A stretch of 6,305 nucleotides of DNA from Cocleimonas sp. (lineage in GTDB: Bacteria > Pseudomonadota > Gammaproteobacteria > Thiotrichales > Thiotrichaceae): assembly GCA_023146675.1 (NCBI GenBank), contig JAGLBQ010000365.1:1-6305 (forward strand), read 5' to 3'. Each line of letters starts with the position of its first letter. Position 1 is the first letter of the stretch. Of the stretch, positions 1-5,339 are shown piece after piece. Made by a program: the position numbers and the translations under genes. Under the pieces are notes generated by a model that saw only the letters and a list, made by a program, of their open reading frames with translations, did not search any database and had not been told where the DNA came from.

Positions 1-560
1 CGTGAGGCGATAACATGCTTAGGGGCAATTAAATTAACCTCGACAGTCCCTTCTTTTTCATCCTCAATCCCTCTCAACAGATAAACAGCAAGACGATGCA
101 TCGCATTGTGCAGCGTCAAACTATCTATTTCTCTTAATAGACGATGATTGAGATGACTAATTCTTGTCATAACAGCAAAGCAGCTATCAACGGAAGATCG
201 TAATTCATTGATATAAGACTTGGCACAAATTTTAAAGATGACACTTTTTTGAATGGCAAAACAATTGACGGGATAACCATCAAATTGCCCAAAGACGGCA
301 GCCTCTGCAAAACTGTCCCCACTATTGACAATTTCAATTACCTTCTCATCCCCTTCAGAAGATAGGCGTGTTAATTTGACCTGACCTTCAGCAATAAAGA
401 AAAAATCTGTAACAGGCTGTCCTTGTTCAAATAATTCTTCTCCAGATCTAAGCTCTAATAAACGTGATTGATCTGCTATTATCTGGAAACTATGATCGGG
501 CAAACCAGAAAATAAGGATGTTTTTTGTAATAAATTTTTCTGAGTGCTTGTTAATTGCAT
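1..560 (-). CDS. Crp/Fnr-family transcriptional regulator, Dnr-like (C-terminus cut by window edge)
   Basis: This is a cytoplasmic DNA-binding regulator, of which 186 residues are visible. Residues about 14-110 form the cyclic-nucleotide-binding-type beta-roll, with the family pattern LRSGEELFEQGQ (37-48), FFFIAEGQVKLTR (53-65) and GDSFAEAAVFG (81-91). Residues about 112-147 are the long dimerisation helix. The DNA-binding domain starts near 150, and LIAPKHVIAS (177-186) is the beginning of the helix-turn-helix; the recognition helix lies off the left edge. There is no N-terminal cysteine cluster, so an FNR-type Fe-S cluster is unlikely and the protein is closer to Dnr/Nnr-type regulators, which in known members sense NO through haem. 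The effector here is an inference. The ATG at 558-560 is the first good start. Its Shine-Dalgarno is weak, and an in-frame TAA lies a short way upstream. A promoter and an FNR-type box lie immediately upstream, suggesting autoregulation. Confidence 0.9.
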   Translation of the reverse strand, partial: MQLTSTQKNLLQKTSLFSGLPDHSFQIIADQSRLLELRSGEELFEQGQPVTDFFFIAEGQVKLTRLSSEGDEKVIEIVNSGDSFAEAAVFGQFDGYPVNCFAIQKSVIFKICAKSYINELRSSVDSCFAVMTRISHLNHRLLREIDSLTLHNAMHRLAVYLLRGIEDEKEGTVEVNLIAPKHVIAS

Positions 561-573
561 GGGGTTCAGGCTC

Positions 574-587
574 TTGATGCGGAGCAA
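574..587 (-). promoter_or_regulatory. FNR/DNR-type binding box upstream of the Crp/Fnr gene
   Basis: On the plus strand the sequence reads TTGAT GCGG AGCAA, matching the FNR-family consensus TTGAT-N4-ATCAA at 9 of 10 specified positions. It ends 14 bp before the ATG of a gene that itself encodes an FNR-family protein, and it covers the transcription start predicted from the adjacent promoter. A site at that position would normally repress, so negative autoregulation is the simplest reading. Regulation is inferred from position and motif only. Confidence 0.45.
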
Positions 588-590
588 GTT

Positions 591-620
591 ATTTTACCCG
601 TTTATCTGCTAGAAGTTCAA
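591..620 (-). promoter_or_regulatory. Sigma-70-type promoter of the Crp/Fnr gene
   Basis: Read on the minus strand, a -35 element TTGAAC (615-620; 4 of 6 consensus) is followed after 18 bp by a -10 element TAAAAT (591-596; 5 of 6). Transcription would start near 584, giving a leader of about 25 nt before the ATG at 560. This is the best promoter match in the minus-strand upstream region. Confidence 0.45.
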
Positions 621-900
621 CAAAAGAATAGTGGCTGAAAATATATCACCACTAATCAGCAAATAAGGCTCTTTATCGTGAACTACATGCGTAAAACCTA
701 TTCGGTGGATACTATTGTATCATCTTAACCAGTGGCAGAGCAGGAATGATAATACGCCTAATCTTTTTAAACTGCGTTGATAATTTGTTAAGAGGAAAGA
801 ATAGATATAGGTGATTATGCCTAGGGAGTGTTTTGATTGAGTATTTAGACCAGTTAACACTACCACAAAGCAACAAAAAAATGGGTTCCTCATTTGTAAA
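621..900. other. Intergenic stretch with no supported gene
   Basis: This is AT-rich sequence between the divergent regulator and the hairpin cluster. A 63-codon minus-strand reading frame at 712-903 has no recognisable family, no convincing ribosome binding site and a composition typical of chance AT-rich frames, so it is not called. The promoter of the small-RNA candidate at 919-1016 should lie within or just after this stretch, but I could not place it with confidence. Confidence 0.5.
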
Positions 901-918
901 CAATTTTTCTGTTGTTAG

Positions 919-1016
919 CCCCGAGAGTTCCTAGTGAACTCGCTTATCGCACTAAAAAGTTTCCCCTAACTTTTTAATGTGATTTTGAGCCAGACACTTG
1001 TTGTCTGGCTTTTTTT
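919..1016 (+). ncRNA. Candidate small RNA with three hairpins ending in an intrinsic terminator
   Basis: Three stem-loops follow one another. The first has a 6-bp stem GAGTTC/GAACTC (925-941). The second has a perfect 9-bp stem TAAAAAGTT/AACTTTTTA (953-976) and a C-rich loop TCCCCT. The third has a 9-bp stem followed by a run of Ts. No protein gene on the plus strand lies between the window start and this terminator, and the nearest upstream gene runs the other way, so the terminator must end a noncoding transcript or one that starts in this gap. C-rich loops such as this are common in trans-acting small RNAs, where they can pair with ribosome binding sites. The 5' end is unknown and the start given is only the beginning of visible structure. 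I do not recognise a named RNA family. Confidence 0.45.
988..1016 (+). terminator. Rho-independent terminator
   Basis: The stem is AGCCAGACA (988-996) with TGTCTGGCT (1002-1010), nine perfect base pairs around the 5-nt loop CTTGT, followed by seven Ts (1010-1016). The T-run is on the plus strand only. It lies about 100 bp before the flavoprotein start, so it isolates that gene from upstream transcription. Confidence 0.85.
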
Positions 1017-1053
1017 ATGGGGATTAAGGTTTTATGATCCTTCTAGCTCCCCT

Positions 1054-1082
1054 TTCATTCGTTGATATATTAGCGGTATGAT
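1054..1082 (+). promoter_or_regulatory. Possible promoter of the flavoprotein gene
   Basis: TATGAT (1077-1082) is a good -10 element, with a weak TTCATT (1054-1059) 17 bp upstream. Transcription would begin near 1089, which would leave the ATG at 1091 almost leaderless and the TTG at 1115 with a normal short leader. Confidence 0.3.
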
Positions 1083-1102
1083 ACTGTTTTATGGGAATCA
1101 CT

Positions 1103-1108
1103 GGAGAG
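1103..1108 (+). promoter_or_regulatory. Ribosome binding site that supports a TTG start
   Basis: GGAGAG lies six bases before the TTG at 1115-1117, an optimal distance. The alternative ATG at 1091 would place this motif inside the coding region and has no purine-rich motif of its own. Confidence 0.6.
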
Positions 1109-1114
1109 ATTACA

Positions 1115-1666
1115 TTGGGACAGCAATACACTGAGTTAAACGATAAATTAGAGCACTTTATTGAGCAGCAAAAGATATATTTTGTTGCTACAGCAACAGC
1201 TAATAGTAAGGTGAATGTTTCACCTAAAGGGATGGATTCATTGCGAGTTTTGAGTAAAAATCGTGTCATCTGGCTGAATTTGACGGGAAGTGGCAATGAG
1301 ACGGCTGCGCATATCCAAGAAACAACCCGCATGACAATAATGTTTGCCGCATTTCAAGGAAATCCTTTGATTTTGCGCTTATATGGAACCGCTAAGGTGG
1401 TGCATAAAAATGATGCTGATTGGGATGAATTATATGCCCATTTTGATCCTTTGCCAGGCTCACGGCAGATATTTGATCTTACTATCGATCTTGTGCAATC
1501 TTCTTGTGGTATGGCAGTGCCATTTTTGGATTATATTGGAGAAAGATATCAGCTTGAAAAGTGGGCAGTTAAAAAAGGTGATGCTGGAATTAGAGATTAT
1601 TGGCAGGAGAAAAATCAGCAAAGCCTAGATGGTAAGCCGACACACATTATGGATAAGAATACATAG
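1115..1666 (+). CDS. Pyridoxamine 5'-phosphate oxidase-fold flavoprotein
   Basis: This is a small cytoplasmic protein of the putative PNPOx / FMN-binding split-barrel family. As started here it has 183 residues, normal for the family. The split barrel begins near residue 21 with the characteristic run IYFVATATANSKVNVSPKG (21-39), then RVIWLNLTGSGNE (50-62, containing the usual G-S-G-N segment) and LRLYGTAKVV (87-96). The C-terminal part (about 115-175) is the helical tail seen in related stand-alone members. The family binds FMN or F420, and the substrate is unknown here. It is not a true PdxH by length and motif. Start choice: TTG at 1115 has GGAGAG (1103-1108) six bases upstream and yields a protein starting MGQQYTELNDKL, which resembles the N-termini of relatives. 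An in-frame ATG at 1091 would add eight residues but has no Shine-Dalgarno. Confidence 0.88.
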   Translation: MGQQYTELNDKLEHFIEQQKIYFVATATANSKVNVSPKGMDSLRVLSKNRVIWLNLTGSGNETAAHIQETTRMTIMFAAFQGNPLILRLYGTAKVVHKNDADWDELYAHFDPLPGSRQIFDLTIDLVQSSCGMAVPFLDYIGERYQLEKWAVKKGDAGIRDYWQEKNQQSLDGKPTHIMDKNT

Positions 1667-1764
1667 TGCCAGTATTTGGGATAAAGTAGCTGATTCAGGT
1701 TATTAATTTCGCAGTCCATAGCTAAATCGCCTTTTTTAAGGGGCTACACAGCTTTTATCATAAT

Positions 1765-1794
1765 TTGTACTAAAGTTATTAGTGTAATTATATA
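1765..1794 (+). promoter_or_regulatory. Possible promoter of the deacetylase-like gene
   Basis: TTGTAC (1765-1770) and TATATA (1789-1794) are spaced by 18 bp in an AT-rich stretch directly upstream of the gene. The leader would be about 15-20 nt and contain the Shine-Dalgarno GAGGTGA (1806-1812). The surrounding sequence offers other TA-rich hexamers, so the exact -10 is uncertain. Confidence 0.3.
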
Positions 1795-1815
1795 AAAATG
1801 ATAAAGAGGTGAGTT

Positions 1816-2796
1816 ATGGCTGCGTATCAGCTATCGAGTGTACAAAAAACATATAAATTTTCAGCAAATCCGCCTGTATTAGATAAGATTGTCTTCACTA
1901 TTGATCATATCCATGCAGGTGATCATCATCTTAGTAGTACCTATGAGGTGGTGAAATTTCTTACTGATCATGGAATCCCCGTTACCGTGTTTATTCAGTG
2001 TACTAATCCAAGTAATGATTATGAGTTTGATCGGGATAATGCGCGTTTGATTTATAGTCTTGCGCCACATTTAGTGACGCTAGGTGTGCATCCCTTACCA
2101 AAAGGACATAGTCAGGCGCAACAACGAGATGCGTTGAATATAATTAGTCGTATTATTCAGGATGTTACTAGAAGAAGACCAGAAACCTTGTCTTATCATG
2201 GCCGTAGTGCAGGACCTATGCCTGGGATAAGTTTTCCTGGTATCAAGTTTGCGCGCGGCGTACATCATGCATGGGCAACCAATACAGATAACCCATTAGA
2301 CACGTTAGTTATGCCATTAGTATCTGTATCAAGAGCCTATACATATGTTCATGAACGCAATAATGCAGGGCTTTCTGCGACCTTATTTGTGCATTCGAAA
2401 GAGTTAAGGCATGGCTCACGACAGCGACGTGTTTTTGATACATTACTTCGAGATATTATGCAGGGTAGATTGCAAGCACTTGCATATCAGCAGGCGATGC
2501 AACAAGATTTTCATAGGGGGAGTGTGCCAACCATTACGACGCAACCTACCGCAACAGGCGTGATGCGATTATCTGCATTAACAAAACAGGGTCAGCGTCC
2601 AGTTCCTGTTAATTTATCGATTAAACAACGTGATGGCAGTTATACCGCTAGTGCATCAAATACGACTAGCAGGCAATTTAGTCTTCCTGTGGGTAAGTAT
2701 CGGGTGTCAGCTAAAACAGGTCGGATTACTGAGACTAAAGATTTAACCTTAACGGCTACTCAAGGGATACATCATATATTTCTAATGCCTGTTTGA
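1816..2796 (+). CDS. Divergent polysaccharide-deacetylase-like protein with C-terminal beta-sandwich domain
   Basis: This 326-residue protein has two parts. Residues about 22-235 resemble the NodB-homology (CE4) barrel. VFTIDHIHAGD (26-36) sits where the metal/catalytic motif TFDDG is expected, GIPVTVFI (53-60) is the usual second strand, GVHPLPKGH (90-98) replaces the HxxxH motif, SYHGRSAGP (126-134) is in the place of RxPY, and LFVHSKEL (190-197) matches the terminal Leu-His motif. The second motif-1 Asp is His31 and the two motif-2 histidines are further apart than usual, so activity cannot be assumed. Residues about 248-324 look like a carboxypeptidase-regulatory or transthyretin-like beta-sandwich (FSLPVGKYRVSAK, 288-300). 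There is no signal peptide or membrane segment, which is odd for an enzyme acting on cell-wall or exported glycans. The start is ATG with GAGGTGA just upstream. The CE4 assignment rests on motif order, not identity. Confidence 0.85.
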   Translation: MAAYQLSSVQKTYKFSANPPVLDKIVFTIDHIHAGDHHLSSTYEVVKFLTDHGIPVTVFIQCTNPSNDYEFDRDNARLIYSLAPHLVTLGVHPLPKGHSQAQQRDALNIISRIIQDVTRRRPETLSYHGRSAGPMPGISFPGIKFARGVHHAWATNTDNPLDTLVMPLVSVSRAYTYVHERNNAGLSATLFVHSKELRHGSRQRRVFDTLLRDIMQGRLQALAYQQAMQQDFHRGSVPTITTQPTATGVMRLSALTKQGQRPVPVNLSIKQRDGSYTASASNTTSRQFSLPVGKYRVSAKTGRITETKDLTLTATQGIHHIFLMPV

Positions 2797-3045
2797 GCTT
2801 ATTAAGATAAGTCAATGAGTAGGTGAGAAGGTTGCTGTATTCTGTCTGCGATTGGAAATGGACTAGGCGATATTACTAGCAATAGTTGAGAGTTATCTGA
2901 AACTAAGTTATGGTTTGTAGGTAGCTCTTGATTTTCTATCGTGTTGTTATTTGAGTGCTTAATGATGGCTATAAGCCTATATTATACGAATGAATCCCGA
3001 GTCTTGATTTTTTAATTTCCTTAAACGTAGGTGGTTAATAAGCAT

Positions 3046-3942
3046 ATGGATATTTTTAAAAATATACTGGTTTCAATTGATTTTAAAGCAGATACAGAAG
3101 AAGAAAAAATACAGCGTGCGTTTGATATGGCACGACAGGATCAATCAATCGCATTGACCTTTATTTACATTGTGCTTGAAGTAGTTGCTGACCCTGAAGT
3201 TTCAGTCCTCTCTTCCGAAAAACAGGAAAAAATATTAGTCAATGATGGGCAGCAAAGCCTAGAAACATTGGTTGTATCTTTTCATGATAAAAATTCCCTT
3301 GATAATGAGATTACCTGTTTAGTGCAAGTTGCTTCAAAAGCTAGTGAGGGTATTATTCAGCAAGTACAGCGAGGTAATCATGACTTGCTAATGGTCAGTA
3401 CACGTGACAAATCAATTGCTGAGTCTATGCTAGGCAGTACCACGTTAGAAATAATGCGTCGTTGCCCTTGTCCTATATGGGCGGTTAAGCCAGAGGCAAA
3501 TGAAAGAAAAAAGATCATGGTGGGCATCCACTTTGATGAAAAACTTGAAGACCGTAATAAATCCTTAAATCAGGAGTTATTACGGCTGACTGCAATGTTT
3601 AAGCGCTCAACAACAGAAGAGCTACACCTAGTTAATGTTGTTAATAAAGCAACTCTAGAGACTCGTGCACAAAATTTATCTGATATGAGCGAGCTAGAGG
3701 CTCAATGTAACGATTCTGATCTGAACGTTAGCATAGAAATTCTGGAAGGTGATGTGACCAAAGTATTACCAGCCTATGCACGGGATAATTCTATTGCTCT
3801 TGTTATGCTAGGCATGCTTTCGCGTACAGGTTTAATGGGGTTTTTCATTGGTAATACGGCTGAAAAAATATTAGATGAGCTTGATTGCTCTGTTGTAACA
3901 GTGAAGCCTAAAAGTTTTGTGAGTCCAGTCAGATTGGATTAA
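3046..3942 (+). CDS. Tandem-domain universal stress protein, UspE-like
   Basis: This is a soluble 298-residue protein with two UspA domains, the length and layout of UspE (about 300-320 residues). Domain 1 spans about 4-148, from FKNILVSIDF to CPCPIWAVKPE. Domain 2 spans about 156-287, ending CSVVTVKPKSFVSPV as in UspE relatives. The nucleotide-binding signature G-2x-G-9x-G(S/T) is degraded: in domain 1 the first Gly is Ser118, although LGST is kept (129-132). Domain 2 has GMLSRTG (256-262) with Ser in place of the second Gly, then IGNT (268-271). ATP binding of the classical type is therefore doubtful. Known UspE proteins act in stress survival, motility and aggregation; a role here is inferred. 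The ATG at 3046 gives the family N-terminus and has AGGTGG (3029-3034) upstream at a longish 11-nt spacing. An in-frame GTG at 3031 lies inside that motif and is less likely. Confidence 0.92.
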   Translation: MDIFKNILVSIDFKADTEEEKIQRAFDMARQDQSIALTFIYIVLEVVADPEVSVLSSEKQEKILVNDGQQSLETLVVSFHDKNSLDNEITCLVQVASKASEGIIQQVQRGNHDLLMVSTRDKSIAESMLGSTTLEIMRRCPCPIWAVKPEANERKKIMVGIHFDEKLEDRNKSLNQELLRLTAMFKRSTTEELHLVNVVNKATLETRAQNLSDMSELEAQCNDSDLNVSIEILEGDVTKVLPAYARDNSIALVMLGMLSRTGLMGFFIGNTAEKILDELDCSVVTVKPKSFVSPVRLD

Positions 3943-3961
3943 AAGGATTTCTGGCTGGACT
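3922..3961 (+). repeat. Long hairpin straddling the stop codon of the stress-protein gene
   Basis: AGTCCAGTCAGA (3922-3933) pairs with TCTGGCTGGACT (3950-3961) over 12 bp, with one G-U pair on the transcript and a 16-nt loop that contains the TAA stop (3940-3942). No T-run follows, so it is not an intrinsic terminator by itself. It may protect the mRNA 3' end or act together with the weaker terminator-like hairpin just downstream. Confidence 0.55.
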
Positions 3962-3966
3962 ATGAT

Positions 3967-4000
3967 AGATTCAGGTTGATTTTTACCTGCTTTTTAATCT
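3967..4000 (+). terminator. Weak terminator-like hairpin after the stress-protein gene
   Basis: CAGGT (3972-3976) pairs with ACCTG (3985-3989), followed by CTTTTT (3990-3995), 25-50 bases after the stop codon. The outer bases AGATT (3967-3971) and AATCT (3996-4000) can also pair. The 5-bp core stem is short for a stand-alone terminator, hence moderate confidence. Confidence 0.4.
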
Positions 4001-4078
4001 GACGTTAAAGATATTTATAATACTTAGGTTTATACTTATAGTCAGTAGAGAAAAGGAATAACCACCCTTTATATCATT

Positions 4079-4126
4079 GGCTTTTATCAATCATTATCAA
4101 CAGCTCTGTTGTTCTTGAAAAAAGCC
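4079..4126. repeat. Nested inverted repeats in the intergenic region
   Basis: An inner palindrome CAACAG-CT-CTGTTG (4098-4111) is enclosed by GGCTTTT (4079-4085) and its complement AAAAGCC (4120-4126). The inner 6-bp arms separated by two bases look more like a protein-binding dyad than a hairpin with a viable loop. The outer arms could close a larger RNA structure. No function is assigned. Confidence 0.35.
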
Positions 4127-4164
4127 TTTGTAATAATTGATACCTTCGTTAACTAACAATTTAG

Positions 4165-4190
4165 GGAGGATAAGCGCTAGCGCATCCACC
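4165..4190. repeat. REP-like palindrome
   Basis: The left arm GGAGGAT (4165-4171), a two-base AA bulge, GCG, the loop CTAG, CGC and the right arm ATCCACC (4184-4190) form a hairpin with one mismatch in the outer arm. On the minus strand the core runs GGATGCG..CGCTTATCC, closely resembling enterobacterial REP/PU elements (GATGCG..CGCCTTATC), including the characteristic bulge. The GC-rich core stands out from the AT-rich surroundings. A single copy is visible; genome-wide copies would confirm it. Confidence 0.5.
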
Positions 4191-4336
4191 AAAATTAAGT
4201 ATTATCTGCTCGATGAGTTGTACTTGTTTTACTTAGATTTTTATTGAATTTGATGAAGGTCTTATAGCCGAATATTTTATCATCAGATACCGATTATAAA
4301 ATACAAATTCTAACAACCTAGAAAGAGGAAATCATC

Positions 4337-5275
4337 ATGACCGAAGAAATACCGAGCATCATACCTCCCCAGCCTCCTAAAAAAAAAATAAAGGTAAAAA
4401 AGAAGTATCTTAAAAAAGAACTTAAACAATTAAAAAGTGAAAATGAAGCGTTGCTTGCACGTTGTGAGAAAACAGCCAAAGATAACAGTATATTAAAAAA
4501 GCAGAAGCTAGAAAAAAGCTTAAAGCCATTTCAGGCTGAACTGATTCAAATGCAAAAGTATCTGGAAGAAACTCAAACTCGCTTGATTATTTTATTTGAA
4601 GGTCGAGATGCCTCAGGAAAAGGCGGGACTATTCGTCGTGTGACACGCTATATGAATGAAAAGCATTATCGTATTGTTGCACTAGGCAAGCCTACAGATC
4701 ATCAAAGAACACAGTGGTTTTTTCAAAAATATATAGCAGAGTTGCCTCATGGCGGTGAAACTGTTTTATTTGACCGTAGTTGGTATAACCGCGCAATGGT
4801 CGAGCCTGTGTTTGGTTTTTGTGATGAAAAGCAGTATCAGGATTTTATGAAAGGCGTCACAGGTTTTGAAAAAGATCTGGTCAGACAAGGTACTATTTTA
4901 GTTAAACTTTATTTTAGTGTCAGCAAAAGTGAGCAATCTAAACGCTTTGATCGTCGTAAAGATGATCCTTTAAGACAATGGAAACTCAGTGAGGTTGACT
5001 TACAAGCGCAAGAGCGTTGGGATGATTTTACAGAGCAAAAATATCAAATGCTACGCAACACGCATACAAATAGAGCGCCGTGGACTGTTATTCGATCAAA
5101 TGATAAGCATGAAGCAAGATTGAATGCAATGAAAGTCATTCTAAAAGCAGTGCCTTATGAAAGCTTGAATTCTGATATTGATTATATTCCTGATCCAGAA
5201 ATTGTTATTTCAGGGGCAAGAGAAGTTGAACTAATGGAAGCACAGCAAATTAAGAAAGGTAAGATGAAGTCTTAA
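4337..5275 (+). CDS. ppk2: Polyphosphate kinase 2, class I
   Basis: This cytoplasmic P-loop kinase moves phosphate between inorganic polyphosphate and nucleoside diphosphates (polyP + NDP to NTP, reversible). It has 312 residues. The catalytic domain (about 62-285) carries Walker A GRDASGKGG (89-97), the Walker B-like segment LFDRSWYNR (144-152) and the lid FDRRKDDPLRQWKLSEVD (204-221), followed by PWTVIRSNDK (248-257). All match one-domain class I PPK2 enzymes, which mainly phosphorylate NDPs. Which base is preferred cannot be read from sequence. The N-terminal extension (1-61) is unusual: a proline stretch, then a very lysine-rich segment (15-32) leading into a predicted coiled coil (about 25-60). 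Codons 15-18 are built on an A10 tract. The ATG has AGAGGA at seven bases. It does not share an operon with the stress-protein gene 394 bp upstream, but both fit a stress/energy theme. The symbol follows family membership. Confidence 0.95.
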   Translation: MTEEIPSIIPPQPPKKKIKVKKKYLKKELKQLKSENEALLARCEKTAKDNSILKKQKLEKSLKPFQAELIQMQKYLEETQTRLIILFEGRDASGKGGTIRRVTRYMNEKHYRIVALGKPTDHQRTQWFFQKYIAELPHGGETVLFDRSWYNRAMVEPVFGFCDEKQYQDFMKGVTGFEKDLVRQGTILVKLYFSVSKSEQSKRFDRRKDDPLRQWKLSEVDLQAQERWDDFTEQKYQMLRNTHTNRAPWTVIRSNDKHEARLNAMKVILKAVPYESLNSDIDYIPDPEIVISGAREVELMEAQQIKKGKMKS

Positions 5276-5286
5276 TTAGTGATATA

Positions 5287-5322
5287 GGTTGGGTTAGCAT
5301 TACAATATAAGCTAACCCAGCC
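5287..5322. repeat. Large inverted repeat between convergent genes, possible bidirectional terminator
   Basis: GGTTGGGTTAGC (5287-5298) pairs with GCTAACCCAGCC (5311-5322) over 12 bp with one wobble, around the 12-nt loop ATTACAATATAA. It sits 11 bp after the kinase stop and 17 bp before the stop of the opposing gene, the usual place for a shared terminator. Neither side has a T-run, so it is not a canonical intrinsic terminator. The arm sequence resembles dispersed TTGGGTTAGC-type palindromes found in several bacteria, so it could also be a repeat element. Confidence 0.55.
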
Positions 5323-5339
5323 CAACTTAATCATATTGA

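Larger units (their letters stand above)
4001..4336. other. Intergenic region before the polyphosphate kinase gene
   Basis: No protein gene is visible on either strand. It contains a perfect TATAAT at 4016-4021 without a good -35, a structured element at 4079-4126, a REP-like palindrome at 4165-4190, and a TATAAA at 4295-4300 close to the kinase gene, also without a good -35. The Shine-Dalgarno AGAGGA (4324-4329) is seven bases before the ATG. I saw no PHO box near the gene. The kinase promoter could not be placed. Confidence 0.5.

Noticed and set aside
775..789. Second FNR-type box (TTGATAATTTGTTA)
   Set aside because: Only the left half-site matches; the right half does not resemble ATCAA.
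712..903. A 63-codon minus-strand reading frame in the first intergenic gap
   Set aside because: It has no recognisable family, no good ribosome binding site and an AT-rich chance-like composition.
1024..1332. A 102-codon minus-strand reading frame
   Set aside because: It is antisense to the well-supported flavoprotein gene and has no family features.
1719..1746. Possible terminator after the flavoprotein gene (GCC, T-run, AAGGGGC)
   Set aside because: Pairing needs unpaired Gs, the T-run is in the loop rather than after the stem, and no T-run follows.
2797..3045. Possible promoter or RNA in the gap before the stress-protein gene
   Set aside because: There are only a 5-bp hairpin (CTTAT-TAAG-ATAAG) and scattered TA-rich hexamers; no -35/-10 pair had acceptable spacing.
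3046..5275. Usp and PPK2 as a two-gene operon
   Set aside because: A 394-bp gap with hairpins, including a terminator-like one, separates them.
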